Assembly: GCA_963779645.1 (NCBI GenBank)
Contig: CAVZYX010000005.1
Span: 310,001 to 374,000 of the forward strand
Direction of reading: 5' to 3'
DNA: 64,000 nucleotides
Origin: CALMBW01 sp963779645
GTDB taxonomy: Bacteria > Actinomycetota > CADDZG01 > WHSQ01
The first letter of the stretch is position 1. The number at the start of each line of letters is the position of its first letter. A program made the position numbers and the translations under genes. This document shows, piece by piece, positions 1-8,625 of this stretch. The notes under the pieces were generated by a model. That model was given only the letters and a program-made list of their open reading frames with translations. It had not been told where the DNA came from and did no database searches.

Positions 1-282
1 TAACTCCGTCGCGCCCCTGTAGACCCGGCGACCCGGCTTGCTTATGCGCCTGATCCCGGCTATCGCCCGCTCTCGCTCCTGCGTGTAACGAAGAGCGATC
101 TTGATGTAGGCGTGGCCTTCTTCCTCGATCTCTTCGAACCCGTCCACGTAACCCTCTGAAGTGAGGATCCGAGCGATGTTCTCTTTGATCTTGGACTTCG
201 GGATCAACACATCGTCGTGCATCGCCTGCGATGCGTTCCGCACACGAGCAAGCATGTCCGCGATCGGATCAGTCATCGTCAT
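1..282 (-). CDS. rpsH: 30S ribosomal protein S8, 3' end beyond window
   Basis: Primary 16S rRNA-binding protein of the small subunit. The reverse complement gives an S8 N-terminus (TDPIADMLARVRNAS, then KIKENIARILTSEGYV) and reads openly to base 1, so the C-terminal part lies outside the window. Two in-frame ATGs exist, at 282 and at 276; the latter gives the usual S8 beginning MTDPIADML and may be the true start. It follows rpsN by two bases as the last visible gene of the superoperon. Confidence 0.93.
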   Translation of the reverse strand, partial: MTMTDPIADMLARVRNASQAMHDDVLIPKSKIKENIARILTSEGYVDGFEEIEEEGHAYIKIALRYTQERERAIAGIRRISKPGRRVYRGATEL

Positions 283-284
283 AG

Positions 285-470
285 CTACCAGCTCGCCTTC
301 GTGACACCGGGGATCTCGCCCTGGTGTGCCATCTCGCGGAAGCAGAGCCGGCAAAGACCGAAGCGCCGGTACACAGCTCGTGGCCGGCCGCATCGCTTGC
401 ATCTTGTGTACTCGCGCACCTTGTACTTCGGCTTGCGCTCAGCCTTGTTAACCAAAGCTTTCTTAGCCAT
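285..470 (-). CDS. rpsN: 30S ribosomal protein S14, zinc-binding (type Z)
   Basis: 61-residue S14 of the short form. It keeps the zinc ribbon CKRCG (C24, C27) and CRLC (C40, C43) and ends KASW like other type Z proteins. It assembles into the 30S head next to S3 and S10. The ATG directly abuts the rplE stop codon, so the two are translationally coupled. Keeping the Cys+ form implies zinc-replete growth; no Cys-free paralogue is visible in the window. Confidence 0.96.
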   Translation of the reverse strand: MAKKALVNKAERKPKYKVREYTRCKRCGRPRAVYRRFGLCRLCFREMAHQGEIPGVTKASW

Positions 471-1049
471 CTATGCCTCCTGCCTTGCCCGGTCCCTCAG
501 TGGGAAGCCGAGGGCCTTGAGCAAAGCCCGTCCTTGATCGTCATCTTTTGCCGTTGTCACGATGGTTACGTCCATGCCGCGTGTTGTATCAATGTCGTCG
601 TAATCGATCTGGGGGAACACGAGCTGCTCGGTCAGACCGAAGCTGTAGTTCCCCGCACCGTCGAACGAACTCGGATTGAGTCCACGGAAGTCACGGATAC
701 GAGGCAGCACGATCGAGTTGAGCTGATCGAGAAAGTCCCACATCCGATCGCCACGCAATGTCACAGCGGCACCGATCGGCATCCCGGCCCGGATCTTGAA
801 GGTCGCGAGGGACTTACGAGCTCGGCGGATCGACGGCTTCTGTCCCGTGATGCGTTCGAGATCCGCAAGGGCCCCGTCCAACAACTTGGCGTCCTTGGGG
901 GCCTCGCCAACACCGATGTTCACCACGATCTTGTCTGGCTTGGGCACCTGCATGACGTTGCCCAGACCCAGGTCATCCTTGAGCTTGGGAACGATCTCGT
1001 CCCGGTACCTCGTCTTGAGCCGCGGCGTGTAGCCGTTGTCTTTAGCCAT
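471..1049 (-). CDS. rplE: 50S ribosomal protein L5
   Basis: 5S rRNA-binding protein of the central protuberance. The 192 residues carry the family signatures VNIGVGEA near the N-terminus, TGQKPSIRRARKS and KIRAGMPIG in the middle, and LRDFRGL-like IRDFRGLNP. I chose the ATG at 1049 (MAKDNGYTPRL) over the GTG at 1064, because a GGAG lies nine bases upstream and this leaves only an eight-base overlap with rplX. Confidence 0.95.
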   Translation of the reverse strand: MAKDNGYTPRLKTRYRDEIVPKLKDDLGLGNVMQVPKPDKIVVNIGVGEAPKDAKLLDGALADLERITGQKPSIRRARKSLATFKIRAGMPIGAAVTLRGDRMWDFLDQLNSIVLPRIRDFRGLNPSSFDGAGNYSFGLTEQLVFPQIDYDDIDTTRGMDVTIVTTAKDDDQGRALLKALGFPLRDRARQEA

Positions 1050-1380
1050 CAAGCTCAGCTCCACTCCTCTTACTCACGCGAACCTTCGCGCTCGTGCCCT
1101 GCTCGAATCGATAGCCGATGCGAGTGCCCTTACCCTCGGTGGGGTCGAGCACCGCAACATTGCTGATGTGGATCGCAGCCTCTTTGTGGGTGATACCGCC
1201 TTCTTGAGCACCACGACGGCTCATCCGGATCTTCTCGTGCCGGGTGATCTGGTTGATTCCCTCGACGATGACCTTGTTCTTCTTGGGTAGAACCTCGAGC
1301 ACTCGACCCTCGGCTCCAACGTCTTTTCCGGAAAGGATGACCACTCGGTCGCCCTTGCGGATACGAGGCTTGTGCGGCAT
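1042..1380 (-). CDS. rplX: 50S ribosomal protein L24
   Basis: 112-residue assembly-initiator protein with an N-terminal KOW motif (RKGDRVVILSGKDVGAEGRV). It starts MPHKPRIRKGD. The ATG overlaps the rplN stop as TAATG, and its own end overlaps rplE. Length and order are standard for the spc part of the operon. Confidence 0.95.
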   Translation of the reverse strand: MPHKPRIRKGDRVVILSGKDVGAEGRVLEVLPKKNKVIVEGINQITRHEKIRMSRRGAQEGGITHKEAAIHISNVAVLDPTEGKGTRIGYRFEQGTSAKVRVSKRSGAELDG

Positions 1381-1748
1381 TACAACACCTCCGGAGCTAG
1401 CGAGATGATCTTCATGAACCGACGATCGCGCAGTTCTCTCGCGACGGGTCCGAAGATGCGCGTTCCACGCGGCTGCATGTTGTTGTCCACGATCACAACC
1501 GCGTTGTCGTCGAATTTGATGTAGCTCCCATCGCCGCGGCGGCGTTCCTTCGCCGTGCGAACAACGACCGCTTTGACGACCTCGGACTTCTTGACGGCGC
1601 CGCCTGGGATCGCGTCCTTGACAGTGCAGACGACGATGTCTCCGATGCCGGCGTAACGGCGGCGCGAGCCACCGAGGACCTTGATCACGAGCACCTCACG
1701 AGCGCCCGTATTGTCCGCAACTCGGCATCTTGATTCCTGCTGGATCAT
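1380..1748 (-). CDS. rplN: 50S ribosomal protein L14
   Basis: 122-residue large-subunit protein at the L19 interface. It begins MIQQESRCRVADNTGAREV and ends IISLAPEVL, both typical of L14. Upstream in-frame codons would extend it by 11 residues into rpsQ. The ATG at 1748 is preferred, because it gives the canonical start and an ATGA overlap with the rpsQ stop. Confidence 0.95.
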   Translation of the reverse strand: MIQQESRCRVADNTGAREVLVIKVLGGSRRRYAGIGDIVVCTVKDAIPGGAVKKSEVVKAVVVRTAKERRRGDGSYIKFDDNAVVIVDNNMQPRGTRIFGPVARELRDRRFMKIISLAPEVL

Positions 1749-2026
1749 TTCGCTCTCTCTAAGATCTCTACAACGCGCCACCGCTTCGTCTTTGAAAGCG
1801 GCCTTGTTTCCATCAACTTCACCGTGTCACCTACGTGACACTCGTTAGCCTCGTCATGCGCCTTCAGATGCTTGTCACGGCGAACGATCTTCTTGTACGT
1901 CGAGTGAGAGGCGGCATCGCGAACGCGAACGACGATCGTCTTCTCCATAGCGTCGGAGATGACAACGCCGGTGCGTGTCTTCCGCTTGCCGCGTTCTTGC
2001 GTGATGTCCTGTTCCTGCGTGCTCAT
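1745..2026 (-). CDS. rpsQ: 30S ribosomal protein S17
   Basis: 93-residue OB-fold protein that binds 16S rRNA early in assembly. The core reads RTGVVISDAMEKTIVVRV with the conserved GDTVKLMETRPLSKTKRW segment. A short charged leader of about 16 residues precedes the core. It overlaps rpmC by four bases (ATGA). Confidence 0.95.
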   Translation of the reverse strand: MSTQEQDITQERGKRKTRTGVVISDAMEKTIVVRVRDAASHSTYKKIVRRDKHLKAHDEANECHVGDTVKLMETRPLSKTKRWRVVEILERAK

Positions 2027-2244
2027 GCCTTACCTGCCACTCTGTCTGAGGCAGACCCAAGCTCTTGCTGGCGAAGCAAGGTCTTGATCCGCGCAACGTC
2101 TTTACGGAGCTCGCCGATCCTTTTGTAGTTATCCAACTGACCGGTCGCGTTCTGGAACCGGATGTTGAACAACTCTTCCTTCGTTTCAGCGAGCTTTTCT
2201 TTCAACTGGTCTTCCGAGAAGTCCTGGAGTTCCTTCGCGTTCAT
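2023..2244 (-). CDS. rpmC: 50S ribosomal protein L29
   Basis: 73-residue two-helix protein near the nascent-chain exit tunnel. It carries the family pattern ELxDFSEDQLKEKLAETKEELFNIRFQNATGQL. The ATG at 2244 is preferred over the GTG at 2247: a GGAGG lies seven bases upstream and the start overlaps the rplP stop as TGATG. Confidence 0.94.
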   Translation of the reverse strand: MNAKELQDFSEDQLKEKLAETKEELFNIRFQNATGQLDNYKRIGELRKDVARIKTLLRQQELGSASDRVAGKA

Positions 2245-2669
2245 CACTGCACCTCCAGGGGCTGCTCACGAAAAACGAACTTGCACTTGATCGGCAGCTT
2301 GTGGGCCGCCAACCGGATAGCTTCCTTAGCCAGAGGTTCGGGAACACCAGCGATCTCGAACATCACGCGACCAGGCTTCACGACTGCCACCCAACCCTCT
2401 GGGTTTCCCTTACCGGAGCCCTGACGGGTTTCGGCCGGCTTCTTCGTGTACGGCTTGTCGGGGAAGATGTTGATCCAGACCTTCCCGCCTCGGCGGATAT
2501 GGCGAGTCATCGCGATACGAGCGGCCTCGATCTGACGGTTCGAGATCCAGCCCGGCTCGACGGCCATGAGGCCGTAATCCCCGAAGTTGACCGTCGTGCC
2601 GCCCTTGGCCTTCCCTCTCATGCGGCCGCGCTGTTGCTTGCGGTGCTTGACCTTCTTTGGCTGCAGCAT
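2244..2669 (-). CDS. rplP: 50S ribosomal protein L16
   Basis: 141-residue protein needed for 50S maturation and the A-site region. It begins MLQPKKVKHRKQQRGRMRG and shows GWISNRQIEAARIAMTR and the IFPDKPYTKKPAETRQGSGKG loop. Both ends overlap the neighbouring genes by one or three bases, so it is tightly coupled with rpsC and rpmC. Confidence 0.96.
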   Translation of the reverse strand: MLQPKKVKHRKQQRGRMRGKAKGGTTVNFGDYGLMAVEPGWISNRQIEAARIAMTRHIRRGGKVWINIFPDKPYTKKPAETRQGSGKGNPEGWVAVVKPGRVMFEIAGVPEPLAKEAIRLAAHKLPIKCKFVFREQPLEVQ

Positions 2670-3700
2670 CAGGCATCACCCCCTGCGTCACCTTCGGGAG
2701 TTGCCGGAGCATCGCCCGTCTGCTCGGCCGGTGTCACCTTCACGCCGCTGGGAGCCTTGCTCGGGGTCGACTCTTCGACTACCGGAGTCTCGGTCTTAGG
2801 TTCCTCGACGGCCGGCGCATCAACCGCGGCATCGCTCTTTGGAGCAGGCGACGTAGCGGTCGGAGTCGTAGCGGTGGCATCGTCCTTGCGCGGGATCCGC
2901 TTGCGCGTTACCCGAGCCGTGGTGCCTTGTCTCTTGGGCTTCTTCTTCTCGGCAGCTCCGGCGGCGGCGCGCTCTTCCGCGCCCCGACCGACGGTCTCGC
3001 CGGCGGCTAGAGCGGCTTCGCGCTTCAGCCTGGCAGCGTCACGTGCAGATGCGTAGGTGTCTTCGAAGGGGCCCCGGTAGATCCATACCTTGACGCCGAT
3101 CCGACCGAAAGTCGTTCGCGCTTCCGAGAAGCCGTAATCGATGTCGGCGCGCAAGGTGTGCAAAGGCATCTGACCCTCGATGTACCACTCGGTGCGGGAC
3201 ATCTCGGCGCCGCCGAGACGACCGCCACACTGAACACGTACACCCTTAGCGCCGTGTCGCATCGCGGTTCCGACAGCCTTCTTCATCGCTCGCCGGAACG
3301 AGACACGGCTGACAAGCTGTTCCGCAACACCCTGGGCGATCAGCTGAGCGTCGAGTTCCGGCTGCTTCACTTCGATGATGTTCAGCCGCACGTCTGTCGG
3401 CTTGCCCGTGATCTTCGCTTCCATCTGCTCGAGGTGGGAGCGAAGCCGTTCGGCTTCCGACCCACGACGGCCGATGACGATGCCGGGACGTGCGGTGTGC
3501 GTGTCGATACGGACCCGCTCACGCGTACGCTCGATCTCGATACGAGAGATCCCTGCATGCGGGAGTTGCCCAAGCAGAAACTCGCGGATACGAAGATCTG
3601 CGATCAGGTACTCCTTATAGTCCTTCTCGTTGAACCATCTCGACTTCCAATCGGTGTGTATCCCAAGACGGAAGCCGTAAGGGTGAACCTTCTGACCCAT
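2669..3700 (-). CDS. rpsC: 30S ribosomal protein S3 with long C-terminal extension
   Basis: S3 lines the mRNA entry tunnel. It starts MGQKVHPYGFRLGIHTDWKSRW and contains the KH motif region GIVIGRRGSEAERL and the C-terminal GRIGVKVWIYRG. The protein is 343 residues, against roughly 210-280 in most bacteria. The extra part after about residue 225 is low complexity: first lysine/arginine-rich, then Ala, Pro, Thr and Glu-rich and acidic to the end. It is probably disordered on the ribosome surface. Confidence 0.95.
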   Translation of the reverse strand: MGQKVHPYGFRLGIHTDWKSRWFNEKDYKEYLIADLRIREFLLGQLPHAGISRIEIERTRERVRIDTHTARPGIVIGRRGSEAERLRSHLEQMEAKITGKPTDVRLNIIEVKQPELDAQLIAQGVAEQLVSRVSFRRAMKKAVGTAMRHGAKGVRVQCGGRLGGAEMSRTEWYIEGQMPLHTLRADIDYGFSEARTTFGRIGVKVWIYRGPFEDTYASARDAARLKREAALAAGETVGRGAEERAAAGAAEKKKPKRQGTTARVTRKRIPRKDDATATTPTATSPAPKSDAAVDAPAVEEPKTETPVVEESTPSKAPSGVKVTPAEQTGDAPATPEGDAGGDA

Positions 3701-4332
3701 TACTCCTCACCTCCGTTCTCGGTGGACTTGCGCTTAGTGGTCTTCTTGGCTGTCGTTTTCTTGGCTGTTGGCTTCTTAGCCGTGGTCTTCTTCGCTGTTG
3801 TTTTCTTTGCAGTGGTCTTCTTGGCCGTGGTCTCGGCCTTCGGCGTGGCCGCGGTCGCTGGCTTCGCAGCCGTCGACTTCTTCGCCGTGGTCTTCTTCGC
3901 CGTGGTCTTCTTGGCCGCTCCCCGGCGCTTCGGTTTCTCTTCAACCGCGATCGCGACCTCTTCGAGGAAGGCACTGTTGCGTCCCACCACCACCGAGATG
4001 TGCGACGTACGCTTGCGAACCCTTGTCGCCCGTCCAAGAGCACGGGGGCGGAAACGCTTCAAGGTCGGGCCCTCGTCGACCCAAGCTCGGGCAACGACCA
4101 GTTCGTCACCGGGGAGGCCCCGGTTGACCTCCGCGTTGGCGATGGCGGAGTTCAAGACCTTGAGAACAGGCTTGGATGCGGACCTTTCGCTGAAGGTCAG
4201 CACACGGCGCGCATCGTCCACGTGACGGCCTCGGATCAGATCGACGACCTGACGAACCTTGGTCGGCGACATCCGGATGTACCGCGCGGTGGCGATAGCT
4301 TCCTGTGCGTCTGGTGCGATCTTGTACGCCAT
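3700..4332 (-). CDS. rplV: 50S ribosomal protein L22 with histone-H1-like lysine tail
   Basis: The L22 core (residues 1 to about 125) includes YIRMSPTKVRQVVDLIRGR and the tunnel-lining RPRALGRATRVRKRTSHISVVV. Usual length is about 110-130 residues, but this protein has 210. Residues 133-210 are almost entirely repeats of the type TAKKT, a basic tail resembling those on mycobacterial HupB and eukaryotic histone H1. The tail may bind rRNA or DNA; that is inference. Starts two bases after the rpsS stop. Confidence 0.94.
   Translation of the reverse strand: MAYKIAPDAQEAIATARYIRMSPTKVRQVVDLIRGRHVDDARRVLTFSERSASKPVLKVLNSAIANAEVNRGLPGDELVVARAWVDEGPTLKRFRPRALGRATRVRKRTSHISVVVGRNSAFLEEVAIAVEEKPKRRGAAKKTTAKKTTAKKSTAAKPATAATPKAETTAKKTTAKKTTAKKTTAKKPTAKKTTAKKTTKRKSTENGGEE
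3736..3916 (-). repeat. 15-bp tandem coding repeats in rplV tail
   Basis: On the plus strand, variants of gtggtcttcttggct recur about every 15 bases in two blocks, roughly 3736-3834 and 3868-3916. Each unit encodes TAKKT on the minus strand. Copies are diverged at third positions, so this is an old coding expansion and not a recent slippage event. Confidence 0.8.
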
Positions 4333-4334
4333 AC

Positions 4335-4616
4335 CTACCTGACCTTCGATGATTTCTCGGAGCCCGCGTGGCTGCGGAACGAACGTGTTGGCGCGAACTC
4401 GCCGAGCTTGTGACCAACCATTGACTCGGTTACGTAAACGGGAACGTGCTTGCGCCCGTCGTGAACGGCGATCGTGTGGCCGACCATGTCGGGGATGATC
4501 GTCGAGCGGCGCGACCAGGTCTTGATCACTCGCTTGGCGTTCTGCTTGTTCATGGCGTCAACCTTGACTGCAAGGTGGTCGTCCACGAACGGACCCTTCT
4601 TCAGAGATCTAGGCAT
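4335..4616 (-). CDS. rpsS: 30S ribosomal protein S19
   Basis: 93-residue 30S head protein that contacts A- and P-site tRNAs. It starts MPRSLKKGPFVDDHL and contains KTWSRRSTIIPDMVGHTIAVHDG and GHKLGEFAPTRSFRSH. The ATG at 4616 overlaps the rplB stop as TGATG. The longer in-frame reading upstream lies inside rplB and is rejected. Confidence 0.96.
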   Translation of the reverse strand: MPRSLKKGPFVDDHLAVKVDAMNKQNAKRVIKTWSRRSTIIPDMVGHTIAVHDGRKHVPVYVTESMVGHKLGEFAPTRSFRSHAGSEKSSKVR

Positions 4617-5449
4617 CAGCGGCCACCTCTCTTCTTGCCGCGTCTGCGGACGATCATCTTGTCGGAAGCCTTCTTCTTGCGGGTCCGGCCTTCGGGCTTG
4701 CCCCAAGGACTGACCGGATGGCGTCCACCAGAGGACTTGCCCTCTCCACCACCGAGCGGGTGGTCGACCGGGTTCATGGCAACTCCACGAACCTTGGGCC
4801 GCTTGTTCTGCCAGCGGTTACGACCTGCTTTACCGATCTTGACGAGCTCGTGCTCGGCGTTACCGACCTCGCCGACCGTTGCACGGCAGTCGAGGGGCAC
4901 GATCCGCATCTCGCCCGAGGGAAGGCGCAGCGTTGCACGTTGACCTTCCTTCGCCACGAGCTGCACGGAGGAACCAGCCGAACGGGCCATCTTGCCGCCG
5001 GCTCCTGGCTTGAGCTCAACGTTGTGCACGACCGTACCGACCGGGATGTTCCTCAAAGGAAGAGCATTACCGGCACGGATCTCCGCACTCGCCCCAGATT
5101 GGAGCATGTCGCCGACCTTCACCCTATTCGGCAAGATGATGTAGCGCTTCTCGCCATCGAGGTAGTGAAGCAGAGCGACGCGTGCACTTCGGTTCGGGTC
5201 GTACTCGATGTGAGCGACCTTCGCGGGAACACCATCCTTGTTCCTGCGGAAATCGATCGCACGATATCTATTCTTGTTACCGCCACCACGTCTGCGAGAA
5301 GTGATCCTGCCGTAGTTGTTGCGGCCGGCCGTCTTCGGCTTCGGCTCGAGCAGTGACTTCTCGGGCTCGCTCCGAGTGATCTCCGAGTAATCGGAGAACG
5401 TTTGGAACCTACGTCCCGGTGATGTCGGCTTCGCTTTACGGATCGCCAT
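4616..5449 (-). CDS. rplB: 50S ribosomal protein L2
   Basis: 277-residue protein of the peptidyl-transferase region. It carries the GRITSRRRGGGNK motif, the SH3-like core, and the conserved VRGVAMNPVDHPLGGGEG segment with the functional histidine. The C-terminal basic end is KKRGGR. Normal length. It sits 11 bases downstream of rplW. Confidence 0.97.
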   Translation of the reverse strand: MAIRKAKPTSPGRRFQTFSDYSEITRSEPEKSLLEPKPKTAGRNNYGRITSRRRGGGNKNRYRAIDFRRNKDGVPAKVAHIEYDPNRSARVALLHYLDGEKRYIILPNRVKVGDMLQSGASAEIRAGNALPLRNIPVGTVVHNVELKPGAGGKMARSAGSSVQLVAKEGQRATLRLPSGEMRIVPLDCRATVGEVGNAEHELVKIGKAGRNRWQNKRPKVRGVAMNPVDHPLGGGEGKSSGGRHPVSPWGKPEGRTRKKKASDKMIVRRRGKKRGGR

Positions 5450-5460
5450 CAGTACTCCTC

Positions 5461-5763
5461 TTAAGCCTGCTGCTCGAATATCTCGATCGAATCGCCCTCA
5501 CGAAGCTTCACGATCGCCCGCTTCGTGTCTTGGCGCTTACCAACTGTGAAACGGAAACGCTTGCTCTTGCCTTTGCGATTGATCGTGTTGACCGAAAGGA
5601 CTTTCACGTCCCAGATCGTCTCGACCGCCTGCTTGATCTCAGTCTTGTTCGCCTCGGGATGAACGATGAACGTGTACGCGTTCAGATCCAGGAGCGCGTA
5701 GCTTTTCTCGCTCACTACCGGAGCCAGGATCACGTCGCGTGGGTCGGCTTTAGTGGAGCTCAC
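5461..5763 (-). CDS. rplW: 50S ribosomal protein L23
   Basis: 100-residue protein at the polypeptide exit, the docking site for trigger factor and SRP. It shows VVSEKSYALLD and the C-terminal GKRQDTKRAIVKLREGDSIEIF. The start overlaps the rplD stop by four bases. Confidence 0.95.
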   Translation of the reverse strand: MSSTKADPRDVILAPVVSEKSYALLDLNAYTFIVHPEANKTEIKQAVETIWDVKVLSVNTINRKGKSKRFRFTVGKRQDTKRAIVKLREGDSIEIFEQQA

Positions 5764-6401
5764 TCCGCCACCTCCTGCTTCTTGCCAAGGGCATCGAGAG
5801 CACCAGCGGTGAAGACGATGTCGTCGGCGACCAGAACCTCGTAGGTGGACAGCGAGCGCTCGTAAGAGAAGGCCGACTGGCCGAGGTTACGGAACGCCTT
5901 GTGCAGGTCTTCGGTGTTGGGATCCTTGCTGTTCACAACGATGAGCACCCGACCATCGATACCGGCCGCCTTGAGGCACGCTGCTGCCGCCTTGGTCTTG
6001 GCCTCAGAGAAACCATCGAGCACCCACACGTTGCCGCTCTCGGCCTTGGAGGTCAGAGCGGAACGAAGAGCAAGCGCACGCATCTTCTTGTTGACTCGCT
6101 TCGAGTAGTCGCGAGGCTTCGGCCCGAAGACGGCGCCACCGCCGACCCAGATCGGGCTTCGACTCGAGCCATGTCGAGCACGACCGGTGCCCTTCTGACG
6201 CCAAGGCTTCTTTCCACCACCCCGAACTTCGGACCGCGTCTTGGTTGAGGCGGTTCCGCTGCGAACGCCGGCCAGCTGAGCTACGACGACCTGATGCATG
6301 ACGGCGACGTTCGGCTCGCCGCTGAAGTAAGCCTCCGGCAGCGCCTTGTCGCCGGTCGTCTTACCGGTCGCGTCGATGACTTTCGCTTTAAGAGCAGCCA
6401 T
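5760..6401 (-). CDS. rplD: 50S ribosomal protein L4
   Basis: 213-residue exit-tunnel protein. The long rRNA-penetrating loop is recognisable as KTRSEVRGGGKKPWRQKGTG followed by RARHGSSRSPIWVGGGAVFGPKPRDY. In some bacteria L4 also represses this operon, but no S10-leader structure is apparent here because tuf lies directly upstream of rpsJ. Confidence 0.96.
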   Translation of the reverse strand: MAALKAKVIDATGKTTGDKALPEAYFSGEPNVAVMHQVVVAQLAGVRSGTASTKTRSEVRGGGKKPWRQKGTGRARHGSSRSPIWVGGGAVFGPKPRDYSKRVNKKMRALALRSALTSKAESGNVWVLDGFSEAKTKAAAACLKAAGIDGRVLIVVNSKDPNTEDLHKAFRNLGQSAFSYERSLSTYEVLVADDIVFTAGALDALGKKQEVAE

Positions 6402-7063
6402 CAGCTTGCCTTCCTAGTTCCGTTGCGGCGCGCTACGCGCACCGAACTGCGGATCATCACTAGACCGCCGCGGGGGCCGGGGATCGCTCCCTTGATGAGG
6501 ATCAGGTTCCTCTCGCCATCCGCCTTGATCACAGTGAGATTGAGTGTCGTTACGCGCACGTGGCCCATGTGACCCGACATGCGAGTGCCTTTGAAGACGC
6601 GAGCCGGCGTTGCGCATGCCCCGATGGACCCCGGCGAGCGGTGCTTCTTCTGGGTTCCGTGCGATGCACCGAGACCTTTGAAGTTGTGACGTTTCATCCC
6701 ACCTGCGAAACCCTTACCTTTGGTTACCCCGATCACGTCGACGACTTCTCCGTCTTCGAAGATGTCTGCCTTGATCTCTGTGCCCAACGAGTAATCGGTG
6801 GTGTCTTCGACCCGCAGTTCCACGAGATGGCGCGCGGCCTCGATACCTGCTTTGGCCAGGTGACCGGTCAAAGGCTTGTTCATGCGCTTATTAGCCCCGA
6901 AGGCGATCTGGATGGCTGCGTAGCCATCGGTCTCGACCCTCTTAACTTGGGCGATATGGCAGGGCCCGGCCTCGACGACGGTGACCGGCACTGCATGGCC
7001 GACCTCATCGAAGACCTGGGTCATCCCGATCTTGCGACCGAGGATCCCTTTCGTGGATGCCAT
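6401..7063 (-). CDS. rplC: 50S ribosomal protein L3
   Basis: 220 residues, beginning MASTKGILGRKIGMTQVFDE. It includes the W-loop region FKGLGASHGTQKKHRSPGSIGACATPARVFKG and the motif GHMGHVRVTTLNL. It binds near the start of 23S domain VI and is one of the assembly initiators. It is one base from rplD and 34 bases downstream of rpsJ. Confidence 0.96.
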   Translation of the reverse strand: MASTKGILGRKIGMTQVFDEVGHAVPVTVVEAGPCHIAQVKRVETDGYAAIQIAFGANKRMNKPLTGHLAKAGIEAARHLVELRVEDTTDYSLGTEIKADIFEDGEVVDVIGVTKGKGFAGGMKRHNFKGLGASHGTQKKHRSPGSIGACATPARVFKGTRMSGHMGHVRVTTLNLTVIKADGERNLILIKGAIPGPRGGLVMIRSSVRVARRNGTRKAS

Positions 7064-7097
7064 CGCTTGAGTTCCTCTTTCCTTCGTTCGTTCGTGG

Positions 7098-7409
7098 TTA
7101 GAGCTTCAGCTCGATGTCCACGCCGGCAGGCAGGTCCAGCCTCTGCAGCGAGTCCACCGTTTTCGGAGTCGGGTTCACGATGTCGAGCAGCCTCTTGTGC
7201 GTACGCATCTCGAAGTGCTCGCGTGAGTCCTTGTCCTTGTGTGGCGAGCGGATGACCGTGTAGACCGACCGCTCGGTCGGTAGAGGTATCGGGCCGTTGA
7301 CGCTCGCGCCAGTTCTGGTCACCGTCTCGACGATCTTCTTTGCCGACTGATCGATGACCTCGTGGTCGTACGCCTTCAGCCTGATCCTGATGTTCATCCC
7401 ATTCGCCAT
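7098..7409 (-). CDS. rpsJ: 30S ribosomal protein S10
   Basis: 103 residues, with RIRLKAYDHEVIDQSAKKIV and GPIPLPTERSVYTVIRSPHKDKDSREHFEMRTHKRL. S10 is both a 30S head protein and the NusB partner in antitermination. Only 11 bases separate it from tuf, so the str and S10 operons are joined here without a visible internal promoter. Confidence 0.97.
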   Translation of the reverse strand: MANGMNIRIRLKAYDHEVIDQSAKKIVETVTRTGASVNGPIPLPTERSVYTVIRSPHKDKDSREHFEMRTHKRLLDIVNPTPKTVDSLQRLDLPAGVDIELKL

Positions 7410-7420
7410 ACGTTTTTCCT

Positions 7421-8611
7421 CTATTCCAGGATCTTGACGACTCGACCTGCACCAACCGTGCGACCACCCTCACGGATGGCGAACCGAAGTCCCTCATCCA
7501 TGGCGATGGGCTGGATCAGTTCGACGGTCATCTCGGTGTTGTCACCGGGCATGACCATCTCGGTACCGCCGGGGAGAACGACCGAACCGGTTACGTCCGT
7601 TGTACGGAAGTAGAACTGGGGACGGTAGTTGTTGAAGAACGGCGTGTGACGGCCACCTTCGTCCTTGCTCAGGACATACACCTGGGCCTGGAACTTGGTG
7701 TGAGGCGTGATCGAACCAGGCTTACAAAGCACCTGGCCACGCTCGACGTCTTCCTTCTTGGTACCGCGGAGCAGGATCCCGGCGTTGTCTCCGGCCTGCG
7801 CCTCGTCCAGCAGCTTGCGGAACATCTCGATACCTGTGACGACGGTCTTGGTGACCTCCGGACGGATCCCGACGATCTCGATCTCGTCACCGAGCTTCAG
7901 CACACCCTGCTCGACACGGCCCGTGACCACGGTTCCACGACCCGTGATCGTGAAGACGTCCTCGATCGGCATGAGGAAAGGCTTGGCGGTGTCGCGCTCG
8001 GGCTCGGGGATGGAAGCGTCGACCGTAGCCATGAGCTCCAAGATCCCCTTGGCTGCTTCTTCGTCACCATCGAGCGCCTTTAGGGCCGAAACGCGCGTTA
8101 CAGGTACGTCGTCCCCGGGGTACTCGTACTCGCTGAGCAGCTCACGAACCTCGAGCTCGACGAGGTCGAGGAGCTCGGGGTCGTCGACCATGTCGACCTT
8201 GTTCAAAGCGACGACGATGTAAGGCACGTTGACCTGACGGGCGAGCAGCACGTGCTCACGCGTCTGGGGCATCGGGCCGTCGGCGGCGGACACCACGAGG
8301 ATGGCGCCGTCGATCTGTGCCGCACCCGTGATCATGTTCTTGATGTAGTCGGCATGGCCCGGCATGTCGACGTGAGCGTAGTGACGATTGTCCGTCTCGT
8401 ACTCGACGTGAGCGATAGCGATCGTGATGCCTCGCTCTTTCTCCTCCGGAGCCTTGTCGATCTGGTCGAACGCTGTGAATGCAACGTTCGGGTTGTGGTC
8501 GTGTAGCACCTTGGTAATCGCCGCGGTGAGCGTCGTTTTACCGTGGTCGATGTGACCCATGGTGCCGACGTTTACGTGCGGCTTGGTGCGCTCGAATTTC
8601 TGCTTAGCCAT
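7421..8611 (-). CDS. tuf: Elongation factor Tu
   Basis: 396-residue translational GTPase that delivers aminoacyl-tRNA. The G1 loop GHIDHGKT is at residues 19-26, G3 is DMPGH, G4 is NKVD, and domains II and III follow, ending GRVVKILE. The position after the G3 aspartate is Met where many EF-Tu proteins have Cys or Ala. The gene sits between fusA and rpsJ as in classical str operons. No second tuf copy is in the window. Confidence 0.98.
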   Translation of the reverse strand: MAKQKFERTKPHVNVGTMGHIDHGKTTLTAAITKVLHDHNPNVAFTAFDQIDKAPEEKERGITIAIAHVEYETDNRHYAHVDMPGHADYIKNMITGAAQIDGAILVVSAADGPMPQTREHVLLARQVNVPYIVVALNKVDMVDDPELLDLVELEVRELLSEYEYPGDDVPVTRVSALKALDGDEEAAKGILELMATVDASIPEPERDTAKPFLMPIEDVFTITGRGTVVTGRVEQGVLKLGDEIEIVGIRPEVTKTVVTGIEMFRKLLDEAQAGDNAGILLRGTKKEDVERGQVLCKPGSITPHTKFQAQVYVLSKDEGGRHTPFFNNYRPQFYFRTTDVTGSVVLPGGTEMVMPGDNTEMTVELIQPIAMDEGLRFAIREGGRTVGAGRVVKILE

Positions 8612-8625
8612 CGCCCTCTCTCCTT

